Below are positions 1-9,584 of a DNA stretch of 64,000 nucleotides, piece after piece; positions within the stretch are counted from its first letter, which is position 1, and each line of letters opens with the position of its first letter. The stretch is from Thauera sp. (GTDB taxonomy: Bacteria; Pseudomonadota; Gammaproteobacteria; Burkholderiales; Rhodocyclaceae), in the NCBI GenBank assembly GCA_024235615.1, contig JACKMB010000002.1:248001-312000 (forward strand), given 5' to 3'. The notes beneath the pieces are model-generated. The model made no database searches. It saw nothing but the letters and a program-made list of their open reading frames with translations, and was not told the origin of the DNA. The position numbers and the translations under genes were made by a program.

Positions 1-492
1 GGTGTTGCCGCCGCCCATCGGGATCACCGTGGCGCCGAGCGCCTCGCCGCCGTAGTGGGCGCCGAGGCCGCCGGTGAAGAGGCCGTAGCCGTAGGAGTTG
101 AGGATGATGTCCTCGCAGCTCGCGCCGGCCACGCGCAGCGAGCGCGCCATGACCTGGCCCCAGCGCTCGATGTCGCCCTTGGTGTAGCCGACCACGGTGG
201 GACGCCCCGTGGTGCCCGAGGAGGCATGCACGCGCACGACCTTGGACATCGGCACGGCGAAGAGGCCGTAGGGGTAGTTGTCGCGCAGGTCCTGCTTGGC
301 GGTGAAGGGGAACCTCGCCAGGTCGGCCAGGCTCTCGAGGTCGGACGGCCGCACGCCGGCGGCCTCGAAGGCGTGGCGGTAGTGCGGCACGTTGTCGTAA
401 GCATGCTGCAGCGACCAGCGCATGCGCTCGAGCTGCAGCGCCTGCAGCTCGGCGCGGCCCATCTGCTCGGGGGGGGCGTTCTCAGCGCTCAT
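1..492 (-). CDS. padJ: Phenylacetate-CoA ligase, N-terminal part (runs off window)
   Basis: AMP-forming ligase that activates phenylacetate with ATP and CoA to phenylacetyl-CoA in the cytoplasm. Only the first 164 residues are present; PaaK-family enzymes are about 430-440 residues. The adenylate-binding loop SSGTTGRP is at residues 91-98, followed by [20 protein letters not shown], typical of PaaK. The ATG at 492 lies inside the end of padI (11-bp overlap), so the two are translationally coupled. Being last in the padB-J order makes this the pad-specific ligase rather than an aerobic paa copy. The frame is intact to the edge. Confidence 0.93.
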   Translation of the reverse strand, partial: MSAENAPPEQMGRAELQALQLERMRWSLQHAYDNVPHYRHAFEAAGVRPSDLESLADLARFPFTAKQDLRDNYPYGLFAVPMSKVVRVHASSGTTGRPTVVGYTKGDIERWGQVMARSLRVAGASCEDIILNSYGYGLFTGGLGAHYGGEALGATVIPMGGGNT

Positions 493-1837
493 CGGCCTGC
501 TCCGCGATCTTGCGCACGAAGCGCAGGTTCTCGGCCACCTTGTTCTGGATGTGCTCGACCTGCTCCGGGCTGAGGTGGCGGAAGCGCCCCATCGCCTTGA
601 GGTAGTCGGCCACCGGCAGCGGATCATTCACCGGGCGGGTGAAGTGCAGCCCGCTCTCGGGGGTGTATTCCCACAGGGTGACGAAGTTCGACTCCACCGC
701 CTTGCGCGCGACCTCGATGTTGAGCGCGCTCTGGAAGCGCCAGCCGGTGGTGCAGGGCGAATACACGTGCAGGTAGGCGAAGCCGCGCTCGGAGGCGGCG
801 AGCGCCTTGTCGAGCTTGTCGTAGAGATCCTCCATGTAGGCGGTCGACGCGGTGGCGACGTACTCGCAACGGTGGTTGATCATGATCATCGGCAGGTTCT
901 TGGCGTCCTGCGACTTGCCGCGGGTGTGCTCGCCGACCGGGGTGGTCGAGGTCCATGCGCCGTAGGGCGTGCAGCTCGAGCGCTGCATGCCGGTGTTCAT
1001 GTAGCCCTCGTTGTCGACCACCATGAAGAGGATGCGCTCGCCGCGCTCGGCTGCGCCCGAGAGCGACTGGAAGCCGACGTCCGAGGCGCCGCCGTCGCCG
1101 GCGATCGCCATCGCGGTGACCTTGCGGCCGACGCGCTCGTACTGGCGCTTGACCCCGGCGAGCATCGCCGCGGTGTTGGTGAGCAGCGGGTGGAAGACCG
1201 GCACCTTGGTGCCGGTGGTGCCGTTGAAGCCCACCGAGCCCATGCCCGGCACGCAACCCGGCGGGGTGGCGAGCACGGTGTCGGGGCCGACGCGGCGCAG
1301 CGCGTGGCGCATCAGCAGCTCGGTGTTGCAGCCCTGGCAGCCGGCCAGGCCGGGGGCGAAGAGGTCTTCCCAGCTGCCGACCTCGTTGTAGATGCGCGCG
1401 GTGGTGATGTGGCGCAGCGCCCCGGTGGGGCAGGCGGGCACGCAGGCCGGCTTGCCGTCGCAGGTGTCGCACTTGCTGACGCGGCCGCTGTGCTCGTCGA
1501 GCGCGATGCCGGCGTAGCTGCAGCCGATGGTGCACAGCAGGCAGTCGACGCACTTCGAGGCGTCCCAGTCGATGACGCCGGTGGCGCCGTTCTTGCCGAG
1601 CGCGCCCGCCGGGCACACGGTGACGCACTTGGGGTCGGCGCACTGGCGGCAGAGCGCGAGCTCGAACTCGCCCGGACGCGGCGGCTCGATGCTGGCGCCG
1701 CCGCTGCGCACGATCTGGATCAATGAGCGCGTGGTGTCGGTCGAGTCGAACTTGACGCTCGCGCACGCCGTCATGCATTTGCCGCAGCCGTCGCACTTGG
1801 CGGGATCGAAGGCGATGGTGGAGTAGGCTTGTCCCAT
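482..1837 (-). CDS. padI: Phenylglyoxylate:acceptor oxidoreductase, TPP-binding subunit PadI
   Basis: Beta-type subunit of the 2-oxoacid oxidoreductase that decarboxylates phenylglyoxylate to benzoyl-CoA. The N-terminal 140 residues are ferredoxin-like with four Cys groups: [11 protein letters not shown] (15-25), [13 protein letters not shown] (63-75), [11 protein letters not shown] (96-106) and CDTC...CVPAC (123-136). The TPP-binding half follows, with [11 protein letters not shown] at 248-258 and DNEGYMNTG at 275-283, the Mg-TPP signature of pyruvate synthase beta subunits. 451 residues. The start has an upstream AAGGGGAAG, 10 nt after padH. The N-terminal Fe-S fusion is what I recall for Azoarcus evansii PadI. 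Confidence 0.93.
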   Translation of the reverse strand: MGQAYSTIAFDPAKCDGCGKCMTACASVKFDSTDTTRSLIQIVRSGGASIEPPRPGEFELALCRQCADPKCVTVCPAGALGKNGATGVIDWDASKCVDCLLCTIGCSYAGIALDEHSGRVSKCDTCDGKPACVPACPTGALRHITTARIYNEVGSWEDLFAPGLAGCQGCNTELLMRHALRRVGPDTVLATPPGCVPGMGSVGFNGTTGTKVPVFHPLLTNTAAMLAGVKRQYERVGRKVTAMAIAGDGGASDVGFQSLSGAAERGERILFMVVDNEGYMNTGMQRSSCTPYGAWTSTTPVGEHTRGKSQDAKNLPMIMINHRCEYVATASTAYMEDLYDKLDKALAASERGFAYLHVYSPCTTGWRFQSALNIEVARKAVESNFVTLWEYTPESGLHFTRPVNDPLPVADYLKAMGRFRHLSPEQVEHIQNKVAENLRFVRKIAEQADER

Positions 1838-1847
1838 GGTCTTCCCC

Positions 1848-3104
1848 TTAGCGCCAGAGCTGCGACATGAGCTCGCGGCCGGTGGCGAGCGGCTGCGCGA
1901 AGAAGCGTTCGCGCAGCGGTCCGAGATCGGTGCGGCGGACGATGAGCTGGGCCATCACGCCGGCATCGAAGAATTCATTCACCCCGAAGATGCCGGTCAG
2001 GCGCTCGTCGCGGTCGAACACCGCGCGCAGGTAGCGCCCGCTCGCGGCGTCGAAGCGCACCTGCGCGCGTCCGCCCTCGGGAACTGCGGCGCTGCCCACC
2101 GAGATCGCGTGGCGGCCGAAGAAGTGGTAGGTGTTGAGCGGCACGCCGCCCGGGTAGGGCTTGAGCCCAGGGTCGCCCGCCATCGCCATGCCGGCGATGC
2201 GGCCCTGCACGGTGGCGTCGGGCAGGATGGCGTTCATCACCGGGGTGCCGGTGAAGAAGCCGCGCGCCTGCGCACAGTCGCCGGCGGCCCAGACGTCGTC
2301 GACGCTGGTGCGCATGCTGTCATCGACCAGGATGCCGCGCTCGGTGGCGATGCCGCTGCCATCGAGGTAGCCGAGCTCCGGACGCACGCCGACCGCGACC
2401 AGCAGCAGGTCGGCCGGGATGGTGTCGCCGTTGTCGAGCTGCAGGGTCGCGCCGTCCGGCCCGGGCTCGAGGCCGACCACGCGGTGGCCGGTGCGGATCT
2501 TCGCGCCGTTGCCGAGGAAGGCCTGCTCGATCATGCCGGCGGCGACCTCGTCGAAGTAGCCGGAGGTGAGCTGCTTGCTCATCTCGACGATGGTGACGCT
2601 GGCCCCGGCCTTGACCAGGTTCTCGGCGGCGTGCATGCCGACCAGGCCGGCGCCGAGCACGACCGCGTTCTTCGAGCCCGCCATGGCCGCGCGTAGCCGG
2701 GTGGCGTCGTCGAGCGTGCGCAGCACGTGGTAGTCGACGCGGTCGATGCCGGGGATGGGCGGCACGACCGGGCTGGCGCCGGTGGCGAGCAGCAGCTTGC
2801 GGTAGGCGATCGTGCTGCCGTCGGCAAGGCGCGCCTGGTGTGCAGCGGGGTCGATGCCGGCGAGCGCGCAGCCGCTGCGGTAGTCGACCTTGTTGTGTGC
2901 GAAGAAGTCGTCGTCGCGCAGGTAGACGCGCTCGGGCGTCGAGCGCCCGGAGACGACGTAGGGCAGCACGGTGGGCGAGTAGGGCCGGTGCGGGTCGCGG
3001 GTGACGACGGTGATGGCGCCCTCGCCGTCGTGCATGCGGATCGCGTTGATCGCCTCGAGCGCGGCGTGGCTGCTGCCGGCGATCAGGTAGTCGGTGGTGT
3101 GCAT
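1848..3104 (-). CDS. padH: Phenylglyoxylate dehydrogenase FAD/NAD-binding subunit PadH
   Basis: Flavoprotein of 418 residues of the pyridine-nucleotide disulphide oxidoreductase fold. It starts MHTTDYLIAGSSHAALEAIN, a Rossmann dinucleotide-binding motif lacking the usual GxGxxG, as seen in NADH:rubredoxin-reductase-like proteins. A second nucleotide fold is at AVVLGAGLVGMHAAENL, and the FAD motif VDDVWAAGDCA is present. In the characterised Azoarcus evansii complex the enzyme reduces NAD+, and this subunit is the expected electron exit. It starts after a GGAGACCACC ribosome site, between padG and padI in one operon. Confidence 0.92.
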   Translation of the reverse strand: MHTTDYLIAGSSHAALEAINAIRMHDGEGAITVVTRDPHRPYSPTVLPYVVSGRSTPERVYLRDDDFFAHNKVDYRSGCALAGIDPAAHQARLADGSTIAYRKLLLATGASPVVPPIPGIDRVDYHVLRTLDDATRLRAAMAGSKNAVVLGAGLVGMHAAENLVKAGASVTIVEMSKQLTSGYFDEVAAGMIEQAFLGNGAKIRTGHRVVGLEPGPDGATLQLDNGDTIPADLLLVAVGVRPELGYLDGSGIATERGILVDDSMRTSVDDVWAAGDCAQARGFFTGTPVMNAILPDATVQGRIAGMAMAGDPGLKPYPGGVPLNTYHFFGRHAISVGSAAVPEGGRAQVRFDAASGRYLRAVFDRDERLTGIFGVNEFFDAGVMAQLIVRRTDLGPLRERFFAQPLATGRELMSQLWR

Positions 3105-3128
3105 GGTGGTCTCCTCTGTCCCTGGCGC

Positions 3129-4385
3129 TCAGTCTTTCGCGTTCAGCCACACCGGCTCGTCGGCGGCCGGCCGCTCGAGCAGGGCGCGCGTCTCGGCGAT
3201 GACGCGGTGGAAGGTGGCGACGGTGAGGTCGGCGCCGGCGAGGCCGCCGATGAAGCTCTGCGCGGGCAGCTGGCGACCGAGGCGGTAGAGCACGGCGAGG
3301 GTCTCCTGGAACATCGGCCCGCAGTTCCAGCGGAAGTTGACCGAGCGGTCCACCACGCCGAGCGCGCGCACGTCGCGCAGGGCATGCTTGAGCGCCTCGA
3401 CCGGGAAGGGGCTGAAGGTCTTGATCTTGATGAGCCCGACCTTCTCGCCGGCGGCGCGCGCCTCGTCGACCGCGTCCTTGGCGGCGCCGGTCATGCTGCC
3501 CAGGGTCATGATCGCGTACTCGGCGTCATCGAGCCGGTACTCCTCGACCAGCGGGGCGAAGCGGTGGCTGTCGCCGAAGCGGCGCGCCCAGTCCTCGTGC
3601 ATCTCGGTGATCACGCGCAGCGCGTTCTTCATGCCAGCGCACTGGCCGCGGCGGTAGCGCACGAAGGTCTCCGGCCCGGTGCCGCCCGAGCCGCCGGTGA
3701 GCGGATCGACCGCCATCGGGCGCAGCGGGTCGAGGGCGACGTGCCAGTTGACGTCCTTGCGCCCCATGAAGTCGTCCACCTCGGCCTGGTCGGGCATCTC
3801 GACGCGCGCGGCGCCATAGGACAGGTAGTTGCCGTCGAGGCAGACGTTGACCGGCAGCATGACATCGTGGTGCTCGGCGAGGCGGAAGGCCATCACCGTG
3901 GTGTCGAGCACCTCCTGCACCGTCTCGCAATAAAGCTGGATCCAGCCCGCCTCGCGCACCGTCATCGCGTCCTGGTGGCCGCCCCACACCGACTGCGGGG
4001 TGATGCCGTCGCGGGTGACGATGGTCATCACCATCGGCAGGCGCATGCCCGAGGTGCGGAAATAGGGCTCGAACATGAAGGCGAGGCCCGGGCCGCAGGT
4101 CGCGGTGTAGGTGCGTCCGCCGGCGAGCGCGCCGCCCTGCAGCACCGAGAGCACCGAGTGCTCGCCCTCGGCGTCGACGATGTCGGCGTCCATGCGGCCG
4201 TCGGCGATCAGCTTCGCGAGCTTCTCGACCAGCGAGGTCTGCGGTGTGATCGGATACACCGCGACCATGTCGGGGCGGGCGAGCGCGACGCCGAGCGCGG
4301 CGGCCTCGTTGCCCTCGACCAGCATCAGCTGGGGGGCGCGTTCCGCGACGGTGTGCGCCGCGGCTTCGGTCGTGGTGGTGTTCAT
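3129..4385 (-). CDS. padG: Phenylglyoxylate:acceptor oxidoreductase alpha subunit PadG
   Basis: Alpha (pyrimidine-binding) subunit of the 2-oxoacid:acceptor oxidoreductase, 418 residues. Seen: VEGNEAAALGVALARPDMVA, then AVYPITPQTSLVEKLAK, the YPITPxT signature of this family, and a central CGPGLAFMFEP. The ATG at 4385 overlaps the padF stop (ATGA), so I chose it over upstream in-frame starts that would run into padF. It works with PadI (TPP half), PadE (gamma) and PadF (delta ferredoxin) to split phenylglyoxylate and transfer benzoyl to CoA. Confidence 0.94.
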   Translation of the reverse strand: MNTTTTEAAAHTVAERAPQLMLVEGNEAAALGVALARPDMVAVYPITPQTSLVEKLAKLIADGRMDADIVDAEGEHSVLSVLQGGALAGGRTYTATCGPGLAFMFEPYFRTSGMRLPMVMTIVTRDGITPQSVWGGHQDAMTVREAGWIQLYCETVQEVLDTTVMAFRLAEHHDVMLPVNVCLDGNYLSYGAARVEMPDQAEVDDFMGRKDVNWHVALDPLRPMAVDPLTGGSGGTGPETFVRYRRGQCAGMKNALRVITEMHEDWARRFGDSHRFAPLVEEYRLDDAEYAIMTLGSMTGAAKDAVDEARAAGEKVGLIKIKTFSPFPVEALKHALRDVRALGVVDRSVNFRWNCGPMFQETLAVLYRLGRQLPAQSFIGGLAGADLTVATFHRVIAETRALLERPAADEPVWLNAKD

Positions 4386-4684
4386 TGCGCCTCCGGGACC
4401 ATGATGATCGCCCGCTGCGGGCATTCGTGCGCGCAGATGCCGCAGCCCTTGCAGGTCTTCAGGTTGAAGTCGAACCACGCGGCGTGCTCCTCCACGCACT
4501 GCACCGGGCAGTACAGCCAGCACACCGCGCACTTGACGCATTTGTCGCGATCCACCACCGGGCGGAAGCTGCGCCAGTCGCCGGGCAGCATCGGGGTGAG
4601 CTCGGTGGCGACCGGACAGAGGTCTTCCGGCACGCCGTGCTGCTTGAGGTGCCAGGCGGGATAGCGGGTATGTCGCTCGCTCAT
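4382..4684 (-). CDS. padF: Phenylglyoxylate:acceptor oxidoreductase ferredoxin (delta) subunit PadF
   Basis: Small 2[4Fe-4S] ferredoxin subunit, 100 residues. Cys motifs CVKCAVCWLYCPVQC (about 49-63) and CKGCGICAHECP (about 78-89) fit the delta subunits of pyruvate/2-oxoacid:ferredoxin oxidoreductases. Its role is electron transfer from the TPP/Fe-S core to the flavoprotein PadH. Both ends overlap neighbours by ATGA (padE stop/padF start, padF stop/padG start), so it is tightly coupled for stoichiometric synthesis. Confidence 0.93.
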   Translation of the reverse strand: MSERHTRYPAWHLKQHGVPEDLCPVATELTPMLPGDWRSFRPVVDRDKCVKCAVCWLYCPVQCVEEHAAWFDFNLKTCKGCGICAHECPQRAIIMVPEAQ

Positions 4685-5253
4685 GCTGTGAGCCTCCGTT
4701 CGAGGGTGTGCACCGTCGTCTCCTCGTAGCCGCGCTCCAGCGCGGTGAGGTTCTGCGCGAGGCCGGCGTCGCGGAAATCCGATTGCTCGATCACCTTCTT
4801 GAGCGCGGCCAGCGAGACCTGGCCGGTGGTGCGGGCGAAGGCGCCGAGCATCAGGGTGTTGGTGATCGGGCGGCCGAAGATCTCGGTGGCGATGCGGACC
4901 GCGTCGCACAGGCCGACCGTGCCGACCGTGTCGGCGACCGCGACCTCCTCGAGCGGCCGCGAGGTCGCCTGCACCATCGCCCCGCCGGGCTTGAGGCCGG
5001 CGAAGATGTCGACCGTGCGTGCGAGGGTGGGGTCGACGCAGATGATGCAGTCGGGGGCGTAGATGTTGGTAAGCTGGCGGATGGGCGTTTCGCTGGCGCG
5101 GATGAAGGACACCACCGGCGCGCCGCGACGCTCGAAGCCGAAGGCGGGGATGGAGACGGCGTACTTGCCGTCGAACACGAGTGCGGTCGCGAGCAGCTGG
5201 GCCGCAAGCACCGCGCCCTGCCCGCCACGACCATGAATCCTGACCTCGTACAT
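4681..5253 (-). CDS. padE: Phenylglyoxylate:acceptor oxidoreductase gamma subunit PadE
   Basis: Gamma (CoA-binding/structural) subunit, 190 residues, pyruvate ferredoxin/flavodoxin oxidoreductase gamma family. It begins MYEVRIHGRGGQGAVLAAQL with the hallmark GRGGQG at 8-13, then IPAFGFERRGAPVVSFIR, typical of the family. A good AGGAG lies before the ATG. It is first of the five dehydrogenase genes, 64 bp after padD, and overlaps padF by 4 bp. Confidence 0.94.
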   Translation of the reverse strand: MYEVRIHGRGGQGAVLAAQLLATALVFDGKYAVSIPAFGFERRGAPVVSFIRASETPIRQLTNIYAPDCIICVDPTLARTVDIFAGLKPGGAMVQATSRPLEEVAVADTVGTVGLCDAVRIATEIFGRPITNTLMLGAFARTTGQVSLAALKKVIEQSDFRDAGLAQNLTALERGYEETTVHTLERRLTA

Positions 5254-5317
5254 GCGCTTTGCTCCTGATGTCGGCGTCGGTCCGCAGGGGCCGCCGCCGC
5301 GGGGTGGAGGGAGGGGT

Positions 5318-6199
5318 TCAGTTCCAGCCCGGCTTGACGCCGGGGTGGGAGTAGCCCGGGGTGCGCGCCGGCACCTGCTGCAGCGCGAAGCCCTGGGTGT
5401 AGGCGATGCGGGTGATGAGGGCGAGCTTGAAAAGCCAGCCGCTGGCGGCGACCGCGATGCCCGCGAGCGCGAGCAGCGCGGTGCCGAAGCTGCCGCCCGC
5501 CACCAGCGCGAGCACCAGCACGGTGGCTGGCAGATAGTGGCCGAGGAGGAGGAAGTGGCGGTCGGTCTCGCGCAGCGCGCGCAGGGTCTTCAACGGTGCG
5601 TTGTTCGGGCGGGCGAGGTGGGCGGCGTAGCGCCTCGACAGCCACAAGCGCAGCACCACCAGCACCAGCAGCGGGAGGGCGAACTCGGCCCCGGGCGAGC
5701 CGGCGAGCAGCGGCGACAGCAGCGCGAGCATGCCTGCGCCCTCGGCCAGCCCGGTGACGACGATCAGCGGCAGCAGCGCCGGCTCGCGCCAGGCCGGGAT
5801 GCCGCGCGCGGCCTGCAGGATGCGCGCCTGGCAGTACAGGAAGATCAGGCCGATCAGCGCCGCCAGCCAGGCGAAGAACAGCCAGCCGCTGAGCAGCGCG
5901 ACGAGGCCGCACAGGAAGAGCGGGCCGGCGACGATCGCCTCGCGCGTCATCCACGAAGTGCGCGCATGGAAGAAGACGTTGAGCGCGCGCAGCGGGCGGC
6001 CGATCTCCATCCACACGCAGAACAGGCCGACGCCGATACAGGCGAGCGCGAGGAAGAGCGGCAGGCCGATCGCAGTGCCGTGGCCGCTGGCCGCGATCGC
6101 GCTCCACAGCAGCAGTCCTGTGCCGGTGCCACCGCCGATGAAGTTGCCCGCGGCACGCTCGTCCCAGAAGGGCTGCAGTTCGGGTTCCACGCCTCTCAT
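5318..6199 (-). CDS. padD: Phenylacetyl-CoA:acceptor oxidoreductase membrane subunit PadD
   Basis: Integral membrane subunit, 293 residues with about eight hydrophobic spans (first at roughly residues 18-37 and 41-62), DmsC/NrfD-like. It should anchor PadBC and pass electrons to the quinone pool. Start ATG 6199 overlaps the padC stop (ATGA); a longer in-frame start would lie inside padC. The protein has no Fe-S motif of its own. Function is assigned from gene order plus membrane topology, so slightly weaker than PadB and PadC. Confidence 0.88.
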   Translation of the reverse strand: MRGVEPELQPFWDERAAGNFIGGGTGTGLLLWSAIAASGHGTAIGLPLFLALACIGVGLFCVWMEIGRPLRALNVFFHARTSWMTREAIVAGPLFLCGLVALLSGWLFFAWLAALIGLIFLYCQARILQAARGIPAWREPALLPLIVVTGLAEGAGMLALLSPLLAGSPGAEFALPLLVLVVLRLWLSRRYAAHLARPNNAPLKTLRALRETDRHFLLLGHYLPATVLVLALVAGGSFGTALLALAGIAVAASGWLFKLALITRIAYTQGFALQQVPARTPGYSHPGVKPGWN

Positions 6200-6846
6200 T
6201 GCTTTTTCTCCCAGAGATAGAAGAAGCCGGGGCCGGTGCCGAGCTCCTCGTGCATGCGGAAATGCTCGTTCTCGCGCAGCAGGCGCGAGGCCTTGCTGTC
6301 GGGGTCTTCGATGTCGCCGAAGGTGAGCGCGCTGGCGATGCAGGCGTTGGCACAGGCCGGGGTGGCGTCGGGATCGACGCCGGGCACGAGGCCGTGGGCG
6401 TGGCCGTAGTCGATGCGGTCGGAGCAGAAGGTGCACTTGGTGGCGACGCCGATGCGCGCCGGGTCCGCACGCTTGACCTCGTTGGGCATCCTGCCCTCGC
6501 CATAGGCCGGGGTGTCACGGGTGACCTTGTAGCGCGCGTTGTACGGACAGGCGACCGAACAGTAGGCACAGCCGATGCAGAGGTCGTAGTCGATGGTGAC
6601 CAGCCCGTCGGCGCGCTTCTTGGTGGCGGTGGTGGGGCACACCGTCTCGCAGGGCGGCTCGTCGCAGTGCTGGCAGCCGACCGGGACGAAGGTGCGAGTG
6701 ACGTCGGGGAATTCACCCGCCTCGACGTCGAGCACCCAGCGCCATTGCACCCCCGGGGGGGTGGCGTTGGTGTGCTTGCAGGCGGCAGTGCAGGTCTGGC
6801 AGCCGACGCAGCGGCGCAGGTCGACCACCATGGCGTAGCGGGTCAT
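6196..6846 (-). CDS. padC: Phenylacetyl-CoA:acceptor oxidoreductase Fe-S subunit PadC
   Basis: Electron-transfer subunit of 216 residues in the DmsB/PsrB family. Sixteen Cys are arranged for four [4Fe-4S] clusters: CVGCQTCTAAC (13-23), CQHCDEPPCETVC, CIGCAYCSVACP, and CTFC paired with CANAC. It bridges the molybdenum subunit PadB and the membrane subunit PadD. It overlaps both neighbours by 4 bp. No signal peptide is present, consistent with a cytoplasm-facing complex handling a CoA thioester. Confidence 0.93.
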   Translation of the reverse strand: MTRYAMVVDLRRCVGCQTCTAACKHTNATPPGVQWRWVLDVEAGEFPDVTRTFVPVGCQHCDEPPCETVCPTTATKKRADGLVTIDYDLCIGCAYCSVACPYNARYKVTRDTPAYGEGRMPNEVKRADPARIGVATKCTFCSDRIDYGHAHGLVPGVDPDATPACANACIASALTFGDIEDPDSKASRLLRENEHFRMHEELGTGPGFFYLWEKKQ

Positions 6847-9584
6847 TGGGTACCTCCGATGCGCTTGATCGACACCGGCACGATGTCGGCGGCCGAGCCG
6901 GTGGCGTCGGTCAGGTCCATCAGCATCGGCACCAGGGCGTTCATGCTGGGGACGTCGAAGTCCTTCGCGTAGGGCGTGATCCAATGGTCGAACTGGCCCA
7001 CCATGAGCAGGGTGTCGGGGCGGATGCCCTGGCGCAGCACGACGCGGCCGCGCGTCTCGCGCAGCGGCGAGCGCACCTCGACGAGGTCGCCGTCCTCGAT
7101 GCCGAGCTTGCGCGCGGCCGTCGGGTTCATGATCACGCCGCGGTGTCCCTTCACGTTGGCGGCCACCTCGCGCACCATCTGCAGGCTGACGTTGCCGCCC
7201 CAGGAGTACTGCATGCTGCGTGCGGTGAGCAGCCAGAACGGGAAGTCCTCGTCGCGCCCGCCCAGGTTGGAGATCACCGCATGCTTGATGAGGTGGGAGA
7301 AGTCGTGGAACTCGGGCAGAGGGCGGTACTCGGTGAGCTGGCGGTCCCACCAGTCGATGCCGGATTCGTGCAGGCGGCGGCCGAGCTCCTCGCCGATGCG
7401 GTAGATGCGTTCCTGGTAGGGCATCTCGAAGCGCAGGCCCTGGTCCACCAGGTGCGGGTAGAGATACCACTGCAGGCGCGGATACTCGATGGTGCGGAAG
7501 CCGTGCTCCTTCCACCACTCCAGGCCATGATCCTCGGCGCCTTCGGTGAGCTCGGCGCTGGCCGCGCGGCAGCTCGCGTCCCAGATCTCCTCGACTCCGT
7601 AGGCGCGGTCGGGCTGCAGCGAGAAGTCGTAGTTCGGCCCCTTCAGCGGCACGCCCGCGGCGCCGCGGTTGATTGCCTTGTTGTAGATGTCGAGGATGCC
7701 CGAGCGGCGGGCGAGCTCGGTGCTGATCCAGGTGAAGTCACGCGTGTCGCCCTGCGGCGGCACCGCGGGCTGGCGCAGCGCGAAGCCCTGGTGGTCCCAG
7801 AACTGCTCGACGTACTTGGTGCCGCCGATGCGCAGCATCTGCAGGCCTTCGAGGTCGGTGCAGTCGGGCAGCAGGATGTCGGCGAAGTGGTTGGTCTCGT
7901 CGCGGGTGTAGCTGAAGGCGACCACGAAGGGGAACTTCGCCACTGCCTCGGCCACCTGCGGCGTGTCCCAGAACGAGATCACCGGATTGGTGCGGTAGAA
8001 GAACCAGACGTCGGGCTGGGTGGGCTCGGGGAAGCTCTCGAAGCCGTGGCGCTGCTGCATCCAGGCCAGGTGGGTGGGGCCGAGCGCGGCGCTCCAGGCC
8101 GAGTTGGCCACCAGCGGCACCAGGGTGCGGTTGGCGTTGCGGATCTGCGGGCGGGAGATCCAGTTTTCCTTGTCGGTCGGGTTGAACGGGTAGTCCATGA
8201 ACCCGTCGACGCCCGGCTTGGCGCTGCTCTGGCGGTCGTTGGCCGGGCGGTTCAGGCGCACCGCGGTGCCGATGGTGCCGCCGGGCACGTCGAGCGCGCC
8301 GACCAGGCAGGCCATCAGGGTGCGCGCCCAGCAGCAGTCGTAGCCGCCCCAGCCGTTATTCACCGTCTTGCCGAGCGTGACCGCCACCGGGCGGTAGGGC
8401 AGGGCGCGGCCCTCGATCTCGATCGTGGCGCCGATCTCGGCGTGGTCGAGGTATTCGTTGGCGACGCGGCGGATGGTCGCCGCCGGCACGTCGCAGATGC
8501 CCTGCGCCCATTCGGGTGTGAAGCCGCGCTCGTGGTCGAGCAGCTTGCCGAAGGCGCTGCGCACCGCGACGCCCTCGTGGGTGACGAGCTCCGCGTCGGG
8601 CAGGACCTCCAGGCCGGAGGCGATGAAGTCGCCGTCGAGCGCGGGGTCGATGTCCGGCGTGTCGAACGCGACCGCCCTGCCTGTCTTCAGGTCCCACACC
8701 AGCGGCTTGCGGGTGTCGGGGTCGCGCAGGTAGAAGCCGTTCGGCGCCACCAGGTAGGGCGATGCGGTGCGGTGCTTGAGGAAGTCGATGTCCAGCCGGC
8801 TGCGCGCGTTCTCGAACAGCATCACGTGGATCAGCGCGTGCATGCAGGCGGCGTCGGTCTTGGGCTTGATCGGCACCCACTCGGCGGAGCAGCCGCCGGT
8901 GACGGAGAGGTGCGGCTCGAACTGCACGCGCTTGACGCCCTGCTCGACGCGCGCGGCGGCGTGGCGCCAGATGCCGCACACGCCGCCGGAGGCCTCGATG
9001 TTGCTGCCGAAGGACAGGATGTACTTGCTGCGTGGCGTGTCGGGACAGACGATGAAGGCGCGGTGCCAGAGCTCGCCGTAGAGGTGCTCGGAGTGGTAGC
9101 ACTTGACGCCCTGGCCGCTGCCGAAGCTCATGTCCACCGGGCCCCAGGCCGCCAGCAGGGCGGGGAAGGTACCCATGTAGGCGGTGGGCGTGCCGCCGCC
9201 GCCGAAGCTCGCCGCCACGCGCGGGTAGCCGGAGGCGTCGAGCAGGCCGGTTTCGCGGATGCCACGCAGCTTGGCGCCGATGGTGTCGAGCGCCTCGTCC
9301 CAGGAGATGGGCACGAAGTGCGGGTCCTCGTGGCGCCCCTTCTTCGGGTTGGTGCGCTTCATCGGCTGCAGGACGCGGTTCGGGTTGTAGGTCTTCTGCA
9401 CGAGGCCGAAGGCCTTCACGCAGACCCGGCCCGCGGCGGGGTGCACGTCTTCGGCGTCGAAGTTCGGCTCGACGGCGGTCGCCACGCCATCCTCGACCTT
9501 GACCTTGAGCAGGTCCGGTCCGGCCACGCACTGATAGCAGTAGGTGGCGACCTTCGTCGTGCCCTGTGGGCTGCTGACGGTCAT
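6843..9584 (-). CDS. padB: Phenylacetyl-CoA:acceptor oxidoreductase molybdenum subunit PadB
   Basis: Catalytic subunit, 913 residues, molybdopterin bis-guanine-dinucleotide (DMSO-reductase/thiosulfate-reductase-like) family. It catalyses the four-electron alpha-oxidation of phenylacetyl-CoA to phenylglyoxylate. Near the N-terminus ATYCYQCVAGPD and later GRVCVKAFG fit a [4Fe-4S] site. GQGVKCYHSEHLYGELWHR is the probable active-site region. The C-terminal MopD-binding domain is visible (IEDGDLVEVRSPLRETRGRV). There is no twin-arginine signal, unlike most relatives. First gene of the pad operon; operator-like palindromes lie about 120-170 bp upstream. Confidence 0.93.
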   Translation of the reverse strand: MTVSSPQGTTKVATYCYQCVAGPDLLKVKVEDGVATAVEPNFDAEDVHPAAGRVCVKAFGLVQKTYNPNRVLQPMKRTNPKKGRHEDPHFVPISWDEALDTIGAKLRGIRETGLLDASGYPRVAASFGGGGTPTAYMGTFPALLAAWGPVDMSFGSGQGVKCYHSEHLYGELWHRAFIVCPDTPRSKYILSFGSNIEASGGVCGIWRHAAARVEQGVKRVQFEPHLSVTGGCSAEWVPIKPKTDAACMHALIHVMLFENARSRLDIDFLKHRTASPYLVAPNGFYLRDPDTRKPLVWDLKTGRAVAFDTPDIDPALDGDFIASGLEVLPDAELVTHEGVAVRSAFGKLLDHERGFTPEWAQGICDVPAATIRRVANEYLDHAEIGATIEIEGRALPYRPVAVTLGKTVNNGWGGYDCCWARTLMACLVGALDVPGGTIGTAVRLNRPANDRQSSAKPGVDGFMDYPFNPTDKENWISRPQIRNANRTLVPLVANSAWSAALGPTHLAWMQQRHGFESFPEPTQPDVWFFYRTNPVISFWDTPQVAEAVAKFPFVVAFSYTRDETNHFADILLPDCTDLEGLQMLRIGGTKYVEQFWDHQGFALRQPAVPPQGDTRDFTWISTELARRSGILDIYNKAINRGAAGVPLKGPNYDFSLQPDRAYGVEEIWDASCRAASAELTEGAEDHGLEWWKEHGFRTIEYPRLQWYLYPHLVDQGLRFEMPYQERIYRIGEELGRRLHESGIDWWDRQLTEYRPLPEFHDFSHLIKHAVISNLGGRDEDFPFWLLTARSMQYSWGGNVSLQMVREVAANVKGHRGVIMNPTAARKLGIEDGDLVEVRSPLRETRGRVVLRQGIRPDTLLMVGQFDHWITPYAKDFDVPSMNALVPMLMDLTDATGSAADIVPVSIKRIGGTQ

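Noticed and set aside
2727..4664. Long open frame of 645 codons on the plus strand
   Set aside because: It lies antisense to padG, padF and the end of padH; high GC makes long empty frames common, and its composition (Arg/His/Ala/Gly/Val) matches no family.
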